The notes: generated by a model not told the origin, from the sequence alone. A stretch of 64,000 nt of DNA from Pseudomonas sp. JUb42 (GCF_024807945.1 NZ_JANUFD010000003.1:372001-436000); one strand, 5' to 3'. Positions 17,163-26,847 are shown, counted from the first letter of the stretch. Numbers and translations are program-made.

Positions 17163-19234
17163 CTGAGTTGTCCGAGGTCTCGGTCACGGCGCTCAAGGGT
17201 GTCGGCGAGGCCATGGCCGAGAAACTGGCCAGAGTGGGTCTGGAAAATCTGCAGGATGTGTTGTTCCACCTGCCCCTGCGTTATCAGGATCGCACCCGTG
17301 TCGTCCCCATCGGCCAGTTGCGGCCGGGGCAGGACGCAGTGGTCGAAGGCGTGGTCAGCGGCGCCGATGTGATGATGGGCAAACGCCGCAGCCTGTTGGT
17401 GCGCATGGGCGATGGCACCGGTGTGCTGAGCCTGCGCTTCTATCACTTCAGCAATGCCCAGAAGGAAGGCCTCAAACGCGGCACCCACTTGCGCTGTTTT
17501 GGCGAGGCCCGCCCCGGTGCCTCGGGGCTGGAAATCTATCATCCCGAGTACCGCGCCCTGACCGGCGATGAGCCCGCGCCCGTCGCGCAGACCCTCACGC
17601 CGATCTATCCGCTCACCGAAGGCCTGACCCAGCAACGCCTGCGCCAGTTGTGCCAGCAAAGCCTCGAAATGCTCGGGCCGCAGAGTCTGCCGGACTGGCT
17701 GCCTGAGGCTCTGGCCCGGGACTATCAGTTGGCGCCCCTGGCTGATGCCATTCGCTACCTGCATCACCCACCCGCCGATGCCGATGTCGAAGAACTGGCC
17801 CTCGGTCACCATTGGGCGCAGCATCGTCTGGCCTTTGAAGAGCTGCTGACTCACCAGCTGTCCCAGCAACGCCTGCGCGAAAGCCTGCGTTCCTTGCGTG
17901 CGCCAGCCTTGCCCATTGCAAAGAAGCTGCCGAAAAAATTCCTCGCCAACCTCGGTTTCCCACCTACGGGCGCGCAGCAGCGGGTCGGTAACGAAGTTGC
18001 CTACGACCTGAGTCAGCCCGAGCCCATGCTGCGTCTGATCCAGGGCGACGTTGGCGCGGGCAAGACCGTGGTCGCCGCCCTCGCCGCCCTGCAGGCCCTG
18101 GAAGCCGGTTACCAGGTGGCGCTGATGGCGCCGACCGAGATTCTTGCCGAGCAGCACTACATCAACTTTAAGCGCTGGCTCGAGCCGTTGGGTATCGAGA
18201 CGGCCTGGCTGGCGGGCAAGCTCAAGGGCAAGGCCCGCGCCGCCTCGCTGGAGCAGATTGCCCGTGGCACACCCATGGTGGTCGGCACCCACGCGCTGTT
18301 CCAGGATGAAGTGCAGTTCAAGAACCTGGCCCTGGTGATCATCGACGAGCAGCATCGTTTCGGCGTACAGCAGCGTCTGGCTCTGCGTAATAAAGGTGTT
18401 GGCGGGCGGATGTGCCCGCATCAGTTGATCATGACAGCTACACCGATTCCTCGGACCCTGGCCATGAGCGCCTACGCCGACCTCGACACCTCGATCCTCG
18501 ACGAACTGCCGCCGGGACGTACGCCGGTCAATACCGTGCTGGTGGTCGACAGCCGTCGGGTGGAAGTGGTCGAGCGCGTGCGTGCGGCCTGTGCGCAGGG
18601 GCGCCAGGCCTATTGGGTCTGCACGCTGATTGAAGAGTCTGAAGAACTCACCTGCAAGGCCGCAGAAACCACCTTCGAGGAGTTGAGCAGCGCCTTGGGT
18701 GAGTTGCGCGTGGGCCTGATTCACGGGCGCATGAAGCCTGTGGAAAAAGCTGCGGTCATGGCCGAGTTCAAGCAGGGGCACCTGCAGTTGTTGGTGGCGA
18801 CCACTGTTATTGAGGTGGGGGTGGACGTACCCAACGCCAGCCTGATGATCATCGAAAACCCCGAACGCCTCGGTCTGGCTCAATTGCACCAGTTACGCGG
18901 CCGGGTCGGTCGGGGCAGCGCTGCCAGTCATTGCGTGCTGCTGTATCATCCGCCGCTGTCGCAGATCGGCCGTCAGCGCCTGGGCATCATGCGCGAAACC
19001 AACGACGGTTTTGTCATTGCCGAGAAAGATCTGGAGCTACGCGGGCCGGGGGAGATGCTCGGCACCCGACAGACGGGCTTGCTGCAATTCAAAGTTGCCG
19101 ATTTGATGCGTGACGCGGATTTGCTTCCTGCCGTTCGCGATGCCGCTCAAGTCTTGCTCGAACACTGGCCGCACCATGTCAGCCCACTGTTGGCGCGCTG
19201 GTTGCGGCATGGACAGCAGTACGGCCAGGTGTGA
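17159..19234 (+). CDS. recG: ATP-dependent DNA helicase RecG
   Basis: Branch-migrates stalled forks, Holliday junctions and R-loops. The 691-residue protein has the wedge/OB domain at about 60-150, the Walker A motif GDVGAGKT at 296-303, the DEQH box at 396-399, the TATPIPRTL motif, and the C-terminal helicase half with RGRVGRG. It is translationally coupled to oxyR, which suggests that oxidative stress control and fork repair share a transcript. Confidence 0.97.
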   Translation: MTELSEVSVTALKGVGEAMAEKLARVGLENLQDVLFHLPLRYQDRTRVVPIGQLRPGQDAVVEGVVSGADVMMGKRRSLLVRMGDGTGVLSLRFYHFSNAQKEGLKRGTHLRCFGEARPGASGLEIYHPEYRALTGDEPAPVAQTLTPIYPLTEGLTQQRLRQLCQQSLEMLGPQSLPDWLPEALARDYQLAPLADAIRYLHHPPADADVEELALGHHWAQHRLAFEELLTHQLSQQRLRESLRSLRAPALPIAKKLPKKFLANLGFPPTGAQQRVGNEVAYDLSQPEPMLRLIQGDVGAGKTVVAALAALQALEAGYQVALMAPTEILAEQHYINFKRWLEPLGIETAWLAGKLKGKARAASLEQIARGTPMVVGTHALFQDEVQFKNLALVIIDEQHRFGVQQRLALRNKGVGGRMCPHQLIMTATPIPRTLAMSAYADLDTSILDELPPGRTPVNTVLVVDSRRVEVVERVRAACAQGRQAYWVCTLIEESEELTCKAAETTFEELSSALGELRVGLIHGRMKPVEKAAVMAEFKQGHLQLLVATTVIEVGVDVPNASLMIIENPERLGLAQLHQLRGRVGRGSAASHCVLLYHPPLSQIGRQRLGIMRETNDGFVIAEKDLELRGPGEMLGTRQTGLLQFKVADLMRDADLLPAVRDAAQVLLEHWPHHVSPLLARWLRHGQQYGQV

Positions 19235-19320
19235 CGCACGTCTATGCCTGAACAAGGAGTGAGACCCATAATAACCAAGCCGGGTATACTTCGGCGATTG
19301 TAGGAAATTGGACAAAGATC

Positions 19321-20718
19321 ATGACAGAAGTTGCTCACGTTGCAGACGACCACCATGCCCCGTCCGTTATCCGGACTTTGCTAGGCAAGCTGGGCATCAG
19401 TTACAACGAAGTCGTGGACGATGCCAGCCTTCCTGCGGCGCGCAAGGTTCAGGCGGTGCTGGTTGAAGATGCGGTCGGTGCTCTGCTGATCCTGTTCGGC
19501 CAGAACCAGCTGCTGGATCTCAAGCGTGTGACCGAGCTGACCGGCCGTGACCTCAAGGCTGTGCCTCACGCTCGCCTGTTGAGCATGCTCAACAAGCACA
19601 GCCTGCGGATTTTGCCCGGCATTCCTGCGCTGACCAGTTCGCCTTGCCTCTACGACGAGCAAATGCTTCAAGAGCCGAGCCTGCTGATTGATTCGGGTGA
19701 ACCCGGCCTGCTGCTGGAAATCACCAGCGAAGACTTCAAGAGCATGCTCAGCAAAGCCAGCGCCGCCAACTTCGGCGAGCCACTGGACAAGATCTCGCCG
19801 AACCTTGACCGGCCTCACGATGATGGCCAGGAGATTCACTCTGCGGTAAACGCCTTTACCGCCCGGCGCATTCAGCAGCGCCTGGAATCGACTCTGGAAA
19901 TCCCGCCGCTGGCCGGCACTGCGCAGAAAATCATCAAGCTGCGGGTCGATCCTGACGCAACCATCGACGACATTACCGGTGTGGTGGAAACCGATCCGGC
20001 CCTGGCTGCACAAGTGGTCAGTTGGGCGGCATCGCCTTACTACGCCTCCACCGGCAAGATCCGCTCGGTAGAAGACGCCATCGTGCGCGTGCTGGGCTTC
20101 GACCTGGTGATCAACCTAGCCCTGGGTCTGGCGTTGGGCAAAACCCTGAGCCTGCCCAAGGATCATCCGCAACAGACCACGCCGTACTGGCAGCAGTCGA
20201 TCTACACCGCTGCGGTCATCGAAGGCCTGACCCGCGCCATTCCGCGCCCTGAGCGTCCGGAAGGCGGCCTGACCTACCTGGCCGGCCTTCTGCATAACTT
20301 CGGTTACCTGTTGCTGGCCCACGTCTTCCCGCCGCATTTCTCGTTGATCTGCCGCCAGCTGGAGGTCAACCCGCATCTGCATCACAGCTATGTCGAGCAG
20401 CATTTGCTGGGTATCAGCCGCGAGCAGATCGGTGCCTGGCTGATGCGCTACTGGGACATGCCGGAAGAACTGTCCACCGCCCTGCGCTTCCAGCACGACC
20501 CTTACTACGCGGGCGATCATCACAAGTACGCCAATCTGGTATTCCTGTCGGTGCGCATGCTGCGTAACCACAATATCGGCACGGGGCCCAAGCAGGACAT
20601 TCCAGACGAGTTGTTCGAGCGCCTGCACCTGACCCGCGAAAAGGCGGAAGAAGCCGTAGCCAAAGTGCTGGAAGCCGAAGTGTTGCTGCGCGAACTGGCT
20701 TCGCAGTTCGGGCATTGA
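19321..20718 (+). CDS. YbaK-like/HDOD domain fusion protein
   Basis: A 465-residue cytoplasmic protein. Residues about 15-155 resemble the YbaK/ProRS-INS aminoacyl-tRNA editing fold (RKVQAVLVEDAVGALLILFGQNQLLDL, with KAVP and LPGIPAL segments). Residues about 183-390 form an HDOD domain (TLEIPPLAGTAQKIIKLRVDP, DPALAAQVVSWA), a non-catalytic relative of HD-GYP used in signalling. Whether the N-terminal half edits tRNA is not shown by the sequence. A TATACT at 19285-19290 may be its -10 element, but no good -35 is seen. Confidence 0.85.
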   Translation: MTEVAHVADDHHAPSVIRTLLGKLGISYNEVVDDASLPAARKVQAVLVEDAVGALLILFGQNQLLDLKRVTELTGRDLKAVPHARLLSMLNKHSLRILPGIPALTSSPCLYDEQMLQEPSLLIDSGEPGLLLEITSEDFKSMLSKASAANFGEPLDKISPNLDRPHDDGQEIHSAVNAFTARRIQQRLESTLEIPPLAGTAQKIIKLRVDPDATIDDITGVVETDPALAAQVVSWAASPYYASTGKIRSVEDAIVRVLGFDLVINLALGLALGKTLSLPKDHPQQTTPYWQQSIYTAAVIEGLTRAIPRPERPEGGLTYLAGLLHNFGYLLLAHVFPPHFSLICRQLEVNPHLHHSYVEQHLLGISREQIGAWLMRYWDMPEELSTALRFQHDPYYAGDHHKYANLVFLSVRMLRNHNIGTGPKQDIPDELFERLHLTREKAEEAVAKVLEAEVLLRELASQFGH

Positions 20719-21084
20719 TTCAGCCGTTTTAGATAGTGGTGGGAGCGGATTTATCCGCGAAGGCGGCGGCACATTCAGCATCATCATGGCTGATGCACCG
20801 TTTTCGCGAATGAATTCGCTCCCACAGAATGCATTCAACGGTGGGTTCATCGTATTCCCAAACCTTTGTAAGAAATTTCCGAAGCGAAAGCTGGCTGAAA
20901 GCTTCTCCCTTTAGCATCACACCATCGTCGGCATCAGACCGACGCTCACAAAAATAATGGTGATGCTGATGTCCGCTACTTCTCCGCTATTCGCTCGTCC
21001 CCCATTCCGACTCCACGCGCCGCTCGTTCTGAGCTGATTCGTTTATTCGCTTTTTTCAAATCGCGTAACGCCTGGAGTATTCCT
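20719..21084. other. Gene-free stretch upstream of the citrate transporter
   Basis: It contains a REP pair at 20737-20826, then about 250 bp with no open frame of interest. An exact AANAANAA octamer (AAAAATAA, 20950-20957) matches the Hfq/Crc target consensus, but lies about 130 bases ahead of the start codon rather than at it. The ribosome site is a weak GGAG at 21073-21076. Confidence 0.6.
20737..20826. repeat. REP/BIME inverted pair, hybrid arms
   Basis: The left arm has GGATTTATCCGCG while the right arm has the GAATGAATTCGCTCCCAC form, so the two copies differ by a compensated internal palindrome (GGATTTATCC versus GAATTCATTC). It follows the YbaK-HDOD gene. Confidence 0.85.
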
Positions 21085-22392
21085 ATGTTGACCTTCCTCG
21101 GCTTTGCCATGGTTGTGGCTTTCATGTACCTGATCATGAGCAAGCGCATGTCCGCGCTGATTGCTCTGATCCTGGTGCCGATCATTTTTGCGCTGTTCGG
21201 CGGCTTTGGTGCCGAGATCGGCCCGATGATGCTCACCGGCATCACCAAGCTGGCGCCAACCGGCGTCATGCTGATGTTCGCCATTCTGTATTTCGCCCTG
21301 ATGATCGACTCCGGTCTGTTCGACCCGGCCGTGCGCAAGATCCTCAAGCTGGTCAAGGGTGACCCGGTCAAGGTCTCGGTAGGTACTGCCGTGCTGGCTC
21401 TGGTGGTTTCCCTGGACGGCGACGGCGCTACCACCTACATGATCTGCGTGGCCGCCATGCTGCCGCTGTACAGCCGCATCGGCATGAGCCCGCGGATCAT
21501 GGCCGGGCTGATCATTCTGGCCGGTGGCGTGATGAACATGACCCCATGGGGTGGCCCGACCGCCCGTGCGGCCAGTGCCCTGCATGTCGACCCTTCGGCG
21601 ATCTTCGTACCGATGATCCCGGCGATGCTGGCCGGTGTCGTGGCGATCCTGGTCATTGCCTACTTCTACGGCAAGCGTGAACGCGCTCGCCTTGGTGAGC
21701 TGCATGTGGTTGGCGATGAAGTCGATCACAGTGAAATCAGCGTCTCGCAGTTCCCGGACGCCCGTCGTCCTAAACTGATCTGGTTCAACGGCGCCCTGAT
21801 GCTGGCCTTGATGGTCGCGCTGATCATGGGCCTGTTGCCGCTGCCGGTTCTGTTCATGATCGCTTTCAGTATCGCCATGATCGTCAACTATCCCTGCCTG
21901 CAGGCGCAGAAGGACCGTGTTGCGGCCCACGCCGGTAGCGTGCTGGCGGTGGTCGGGCTGATTTTCGCGGCGGGTATCTTCACCGGCATTCTGTCCGGTA
22001 CTGGCATGGTCGACGCCATGTCCAAAAGCCTGCTGGCGGTGATCCCGGACGCTCTGGGTCCGTACCTTGCGGTCATCACGGCCCTGGCCAGCATGCCGTT
22101 CACCTTTTTCATGTCCAACGATGCGTTCTACTATGGCGTGCTGCCGGTGCTCGCTGAGGCTGCCGCGCATTACGGCATCAGCCCGGTCGAAATGGCCCGC
22201 GCCTCTATCGTTGGTCAGCCAGTACACTTGCTCAGCCCGTTGGTCCCATCGACTTATCTGCTGGTCGCACTGGCCGGTATCGAGTTCGGTGACCACCAGC
22301 GTTTCACCTTGAAATGGGCTGTGCTGGTGTGCCTGTGCATCCTGCTCGCCGCCTTGCTGATGGGGATTTTCCCGCTGTTCAGCACTCTCTAA
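21085..22392 (+). CDS. CitMHS-family citrate:proton (metal-citrate) symporter
   Basis: Imports citrate, probably as a magnesium or similar metal complex, with protons. The 435-residue protein has about 12 hydrophobic segments from residue 1 on, with family signatures SLDGDGATTYM at about 111-121, GGVMNMTPWGGPTARA at about 150-165, and SNDAFYYGVLPVL towards the end. No two-component or LysR gene lies next to it. Substrate is inferred from family similarity only. Confidence 0.9.
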   Translation: MLTFLGFAMVVAFMYLIMSKRMSALIALILVPIIFALFGGFGAEIGPMMLTGITKLAPTGVMLMFAILYFALMIDSGLFDPAVRKILKLVKGDPVKVSVGTAVLALVVSLDGDGATTYMICVAAMLPLYSRIGMSPRIMAGLIILAGGVMNMTPWGGPTARAASALHVDPSAIFVPMIPAMLAGVVAILVIAYFYGKRERARLGELHVVGDEVDHSEISVSQFPDARRPKLIWFNGALMLALMVALIMGLLPLPVLFMIAFSIAMIVNYPCLQAQKDRVAAHAGSVLAVVGLIFAAGIFTGILSGTGMVDAMSKSLLAVIPDALGPYLAVITALASMPFTFFMSNDAFYYGVLPVLAEAAAHYGISPVEMARASIVGQPVHLLSPLVPSTYLLVALAGIEFGDHQRFTLKWAVLVCLCILLAALLMGIFPLFSTL

Positions 22393-22404
22393 TACAAAAC
22401 ACCC

Positions 22405-22434
22405 GCCTCGCTGCCGCTCCCTCGGCAGCGAGGC
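22405..22434 (+). terminator. Intrinsic terminator after the citrate transporter
   Basis: GCCTCGCTGCCG and its exact complement form a 12-bp stem with loop CTCCCT, 12 bp after the stop codon. The U-tract is short (CTTTAT). Confidence 0.75.
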
Positions 22435-22456
22435 TTTATCGTGCAAAGGAATACCT

Positions 22457-23224
22457 ATGGAATGGCTGCTCAACCCGGAAATCTGGGTTGCTTTCTTGAC
22501 TCTGACCGCCCTGGAAATCGTTCTGGGCATCGATAACATCATCATGATTTCGATCTTGGTCAGCCGCATGCCCAAGGCCATGCAACCGCGCACGCGGCTC
22601 TTCGGCCTGGCGCTGGCGATGATCACGCGGATCATGCTGTTGCTGTCGATCACTTGGGTCATGCGCCTGACGGACGACCTGTTCGTGGTCCTGGGCCAGG
22701 GCATATCCGGGCGTGACCTGATTCTGTTCTTCGGTGGTCTATTCCTGCTGTGGAAAAGCTCACAGGAGATCTACCACGGTCTGGAAGGCGAAGAGGAAAC
22801 CCTGGACGAGCCCAAGGGCAAGGGCGGTCTGTTCCTCTACACCATCATTCAGATTGCGATCATCGACATCGTGTTCTCCCTGGACTCGGTCATCACCGCA
22901 GTAGGCATGGTCTCCAATGTGCCGGTCATGATCGCGGCGATCATCGTTGCCGTACTGGTGATGATGCTCTGCGCCGGCGCCATCAGTAATTTCATCGACA
23001 AGCACCCGTCGCTGAAGATGCTGGCCCTGTCGTTCCTGATTGTGGTCGGCACCGTGCTGATTGCTGAAGCCTTCGATGTCCATGTGCCTAAAGGCTATGT
23101 CTACTTCGCCATGGCGTTCTCTTTGGCGGTGGAAGCCATCAACATCAAGATGCGTACCGCGAAGGCGAAGAAGAAAGCCCAGAGCGAGCCGGTGAAACTG
23201 CGTAAGGATGTGCCGGGGCAATAA
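22457..23224 (+). CDS. TerC family integral membrane protein
   Basis: TerC proteins have been linked to tellurite resistance and, for several relatives, manganese export or metal loading of exoenzymes. The 255-residue protein has about seven hydrophobic segments, with family motifs LEIVLGIDNIIMISIL at about 16-31 and DIVFSLDSVITAVGM at about 137-151, each carrying an intramembrane Asp. The C-terminal tail is basic (RTAKAKKKAQSEPVKLRKD). No partner ter genes are nearby, so metal homeostasis is likelier than tellurite resistance; this is inference. Confidence 0.88.
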   Translation: MEWLLNPEIWVAFLTLTALEIVLGIDNIIMISILVSRMPKAMQPRTRLFGLALAMITRIMLLLSITWVMRLTDDLFVVLGQGISGRDLILFFGGLFLLWKSSQEIYHGLEGEEETLDEPKGKGGLFLYTIIQIAIIDIVFSLDSVITAVGMVSNVPVMIAAIIVAVLVMMLCAGAISNFIDKHPSLKMLALSFLIVVGTVLIAEAFDVHVPKGYVYFAMAFSLAVEAINIKMRTAKAKKKAQSEPVKLRKDVPGQ

Positions 23225-23576
23225 GTCGCCCACGGTGGGAGCGAATTCATTCGCGAAGGGGTCGGTACAACCGATATATCTTCAGCGGCTTGAATAGTGC
23301 TTTCGCGGATGAATCCGCTCCCACACACTTGTATCCCCGCTAAATCCGCGTGCGGCCATGACCGTTTTCGATGGCCACCTAGCTGTTCAAAATCTGAACA
23401 AAACCTTGTTTTGTGACAGATTTATTTCAAATGCAAGTTTCCCTATGCCATGCTGGCGCTCTGGCCAAAGGCCAACTAAAGCTTAGTTGGGCGCAACAAA
23501 TCACTCGTTTCGCTCGCTACATCGCCATATCTTCATCTTCTTGCCTTCCAATGGCACATTTCAGGGGGCTTTCCGT
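23225..23576. other. Gene-free stretch between terC-like and Na/Pi cotransporter genes
   Basis: Holds a REP pair (23235-23325), an A/T-rich inverted repeat ACAAAA-CCTTG-TTTTGT at 23398-23414, and two adjacent palindromes, TGGCC-AAA-GGCCA at 23462-23474 and CCAACTAA-AGC-TTAGTTGG at 23472-23490, about 90 bp ahead of the next start codon. A GGGGGC ribosome site is at 23564-23569. Confidence 0.6.
23235..23325. repeat. REP/BIME inverted pair
   Basis: GTGGGAGCGAATTCATTCGCGAA arm on the left and CGCGGATGAATCCGCTCCCAC arm on the right around about 45 bases; the arms differ by GAATTC/GGATTC-type changes. Confidence 0.87.
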
Positions 23577-25229
23577 ATGCTGACCCTGCTCGATTTATTG
23601 TCGGCGGTTTCCCTGTTGATCTGGGGCACACACATCGTTCGTACCGGCATCCTGCGTGTTTATGGCACGCAGTTGCGGCGCGTGCTCAGCCAGAACATGT
23701 CGAAACGGCCGCTGGCGTTTATCGCCGGTATCCTCGTCACCGCTCTGGTGCAGAGCAGCAACGCCACCGCCATGCTTGCAACGTCCTTCGTCGGCCAGGG
23801 GCTGATGGCGCTGACCCCGGCCCTGGCGATCATGCTCGGTGCCGACGTCGGTACGGCGCTGATGTCGCGGGTGCTGACCTTCGACCTGTCCTGGCTGTCG
23901 CCGCTGCTGATTTTTCTCGGGGTGATTTTCTTCCTGTCGCGCAAGCAGACCCGCATCGGCCAGTTGGGTCGGGTTGCTATCGGTCTGGGCCTGATCGTGC
24001 TGGCGCTGCAACTGATCGTCACTGCCGCCGCGCCCATCACCCATGCGGCCGGGGTCAAGGTGCTGTTCGCCTCACTGACCGGCGATCTACTGCTTGATGC
24101 CCTGATCGGTGCGTTATTTGCCCTGATCTCCTATTCCAGCCTGGCGGCAGTACTGCTCACCGCAACCCTGGCCGGTTCCGACATCATCAGCCTGCACGTC
24201 GCCATCGGCCTGGTCATCGGTGCCAATATCGGCAGCGGCCTGCTGGCCTTTCTCACCACCAGCATGCAGAACGTCGCCGGGCGTCAGGTGGCCTTGGGCA
24301 GCTTGCTGTACAAGCTGCTCGGTCTGCTGCTGATCACCCCGGTGCTCAATCCGCTGGTGGTGTGGATGGACGGCTTGGGCTTCAGCTCATCGGACATGGT
24401 CATCGGCTTTCACCTGAGCTACAACACCCTGCGTTGCCTGCTCATGCTGCCCACGGTCGGCCCCATGGCGCGGCTGTGCGAGCACATCATGCCGATGCGC
24501 GCCGAGGTCAACGGCCTGGCCAAGCCGCGTCATCTCGATCTCACGGCGCTGGCAACACCCAGCCTGGCCCTGGCCAATGCCGTGCGCGAAACCTTGCGCA
24601 TGGGTGATCTGATCGAAGCCATGCTCGCCTCGATGCTGGAAGTGCTGCGTGGTACGCAAACCGCTGTGACTCAGGAAATGCGCCGTCTCAATGATGACGT
24701 CGAGGCGCTCTACAGCGCGATCAAGCTGTATCTGGCGCAGATGCCTCGGGACGACCTCAGCGAGCAGGACAACCGCCGCTGGGCCGAAATCATCGAGCTG
24801 ACCATCAACCTGGAACTGGCCAGCGGTCTGATCGAGCGCATGCTGCGCAAGATCCAGCAGCAGAAGACCGCCCAGCGCCGTTCTTTCTCGGAAGTCGGGC
24901 TGGAAGAGCTCAGCGACCTGCAGAGCCAGTTGCAGTCCAATTTGCGCTTGGGCCTGTCAGTGTTCCTCAGTGGCGACCCGGAAAGCGCTCGCCAGTTGCT
25001 GCGCGAGAAACGCCGCTTCCGCGCTCAGGAGCGGCGTCTGGCCCACGCCCACGTCAGCCGTTTGCAGCGCAAAGTGGTGCAGAGCCTGGAGACCAGCTCC
25101 TTGCACCTGGAGCTGATCGCTGATATGAAGCGCCTCAATTCGCTGTTCTGCAGCAGCGCCTACGCGGTCCTTGAGACGGCAGAGACCGGCGCCCTGTCCA
25201 GTGAAGTTGAAGCGGATCCGGCGCTGTAG
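23577..25229 (+). CDS. Na+/Pi cotransporter family protein
   Basis: A 550-residue protein of the NptA/PNaS family: two repeated membrane halves, each with a QSS-type motif (QSSNAT at 59-64 and the related SYSSLAAVLLTA at about 183-194), followed by a cytoplasmic PhoU-like helical region from about residue 330 (long Leu/Arg/Glu-rich helices). It probably moves phosphate or regulates phosphate flux; E. coli YjbB, of the same type, exports phosphate. I start at ATG 23577 with GGGGGC ahead; 30 further in-frame codons upstream are less plausible. Confidence 0.9.
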   Translation: MLTLLDLLSAVSLLIWGTHIVRTGILRVYGTQLRRVLSQNMSKRPLAFIAGILVTALVQSSNATAMLATSFVGQGLMALTPALAIMLGADVGTALMSRVLTFDLSWLSPLLIFLGVIFFLSRKQTRIGQLGRVAIGLGLIVLALQLIVTAAAPITHAAGVKVLFASLTGDLLLDALIGALFALISYSSLAAVLLTATLAGSDIISLHVAIGLVIGANIGSGLLAFLTTSMQNVAGRQVALGSLLYKLLGLLLITPVLNPLVVWMDGLGFSSSDMVIGFHLSYNTLRCLLMLPTVGPMARLCEHIMPMRAEVNGLAKPRHLDLTALATPSLALANAVRETLRMGDLIEAMLASMLEVLRGTQTAVTQEMRRLNDDVEALYSAIKLYLAQMPRDDLSEQDNRRWAEIIELTINLELASGLIERMLRKIQQQKTAQRRSFSEVGLEELSDLQSQLQSNLRLGLSVFLSGDPESARQLLREKRRFRAQERRLAHAHVSRLQRKVVQSLETSSLHLELIADMKRLNSLFCSSAYAVLETAETGALSSEVEADPAL

Positions 25230-25243
25230 GCTAATGAATTCCA

Positions 25244-25333
25244 GTGGGACCGGCTTTAGCCGGGGAGGCGTCGTGATGATCATGCAAATGCAGTGCATGT
25301 ATCGGCCCTTTCCCGGCTAAAGCCGGTCCCACG
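25244..25333. repeat. REP-like inverted pair (GTGGGACCGGCTTTAGCCGGG family)
   Basis: The two arms are inverted copies of a second REP family built on an internal CCGGCTTTAGCCGG palindrome. The same family is at 32920-33013. Confidence 0.88.
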
Positions 25334-25419
25334 GTTTGTCATGCGACAGCCCTGACATGTGAACGTAAACAATCTACTGAAGTCTGTTACACGTACCGGC
25401 CCGCAAGGAAGCCTGCTTT

Positions 25420-26796
25420 ATGCGTTGCCTGCTGTTCGCTTGTCTGCTGCTGATTTCCCTGCCTTCGATCGCCCTCGACCGCTTTCAGGTGGAGGGCTAT
25501 CTCCTGCCCAACGGCCTGCAAGTGCTGCTCAAACCGGGCTATGAAAAAGGCCATGTGGCGATTCGCCTGGTAGTGGGTGTCGGCTTCGATGACTTCCCCT
25601 GCGCTGACAAGGAACTGCCGCACCTGCTCGAGCATCTGCTGTTCAGTGGTATCGATGACGGCGGTGAAGGTGCGCTGGAAGAACGCATGCAGGCCCTGGG
25701 TGGCGACTGGAACGCCTTTACCAGCAACGCCGATACCACCTTCGTCATCGAAGCGCCGGCGCAGAATCAGCGCAAGGTGCTGGACCTGCTGCTGGCAATC
25801 CTCACCCGTACGCGCTTCGATCAGGGCGACCTCGAAACGGCCCGGCGTATCGTCGAGCGTGAAGACGGCGGCCATTATTCGCACCTGCAACGCTGGCTTG
25901 ACCGCCGCGACCTCGGCCATAGCGCCAGCGGCCAGTTGGCCGTTGAACTGGGGCTCAAATGCGCCGAGCGTCCGCAAGCTGACGACCTGACCCTCAAGCA
26001 GGTCGAGGACGTCTACAAAGGCTGGTACGCGCCCAATAACATGAGCCTGATCGTGGTCGGCGATCTCGACCGCCTGCTGCCGAGCTACCTGGAACGTACG
26101 TTCGGCCAGATGAACGCTGTGGAACCCACCGATCATCCGCCCTTGCCTGCCGTCGATGGTCACGCCGAAACCCGTCGCACCCTGATGCGCGGCATGCTTG
26201 GTGATGGCGCGCGCATGCACCTGATCTACCCGGAGCCCGAACTGGGCGAGCAGCATGACGAAACCCTGGAACTGCTCAAGGCCTACCTCGACTGGGCGTT
26301 ATACAGCGATCTGCGCCTGAAGAATGGCTTGTCCTACGGGCCATGGGCCGAGCGCGAGGTGTTTGGTGACAGCGGTTTCCTCAGCCTGAATGCCGATCTG
26401 GACCGGCGCGATGTCGATGAGGCCGAAGACGATATTCACAACCTGCTGCAGCGCCTGAACAAGGACGGCCTGGATCCGGCGACTTTCGCCCGTCTGCAAC
26501 AGACCCTGATCGCCAAGCAGGCCTGGGCCGTGCAGGGCAACAGCGCCTTGGCCGATTACTACTGGGGCTCGCTGAACGAGTATGAAGACGGCCATTTCGA
26601 TGACCCCGCCAAGCGGATTAAGGCCGTCAGTGTCGATACCGCCAATCAGGCCCTGCATCGTTTGTTGGTGCAGACACCCTACACGCGTATTGAAAAGCCA
26701 CTATTGAGCTACGACGGCTTATATTGGCTGGTTGCCGCCATCGCGGGCCTGCTGCTGTTGCTGTGCATGCTGCTCATGTGGCGCAAGCGCAGGTAG
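25420..26796 (+). CDS. M16 family zinc metallopeptidase, membrane anchored
   Basis: A 458-residue inverzincin. A signal peptide (about 1-19) leads into the peptidase domain with the inverted zinc motif HLLEH at 68-72 and the third ligand Glu in the IVERED region near residue 147. The second M16 half (about 180-400) lacks the motif, as usual. A C-terminal hydrophobic helix (about 432-452) followed by WRKRR anchors it in the inner membrane with its bulk periplasmic. A DUF5924 gene follows 51 bp later. The substrate is unknown. Confidence 0.88.
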   Translation: MRCLLFACLLLISLPSIALDRFQVEGYLLPNGLQVLLKPGYEKGHVAIRLVVGVGFDDFPCADKELPHLLEHLLFSGIDDGGEGALEERMQALGGDWNAFTSNADTTFVIEAPAQNQRKVLDLLLAILTRTRFDQGDLETARRIVEREDGGHYSHLQRWLDRRDLGHSASGQLAVELGLKCAERPQADDLTLKQVEDVYKGWYAPNNMSLIVVGDLDRLLPSYLERTFGQMNAVEPTDHPPLPAVDGHAETRRTLMRGMLGDGARMHLIYPEPELGEQHDETLELLKAYLDWALYSDLRLKNGLSYGPWAEREVFGDSGFLSLNADLDRRDVDEAEDDIHNLLQRLNKDGLDPATFARLQQTLIAKQAWAVQGNSALADYYWGSLNEYEDGHFDDPAKRIKAVSVDTANQALHRLLVQTPYTRIEKPLLSYDGLYWLVAAIAGLLLLLCMLLMWRKRR

Positions 26797-26847
26797 AGGC
26801 TGTTATCCTGCGGCCCCTTTTTTTGTAACGACAAAGCGAACGCCTAA

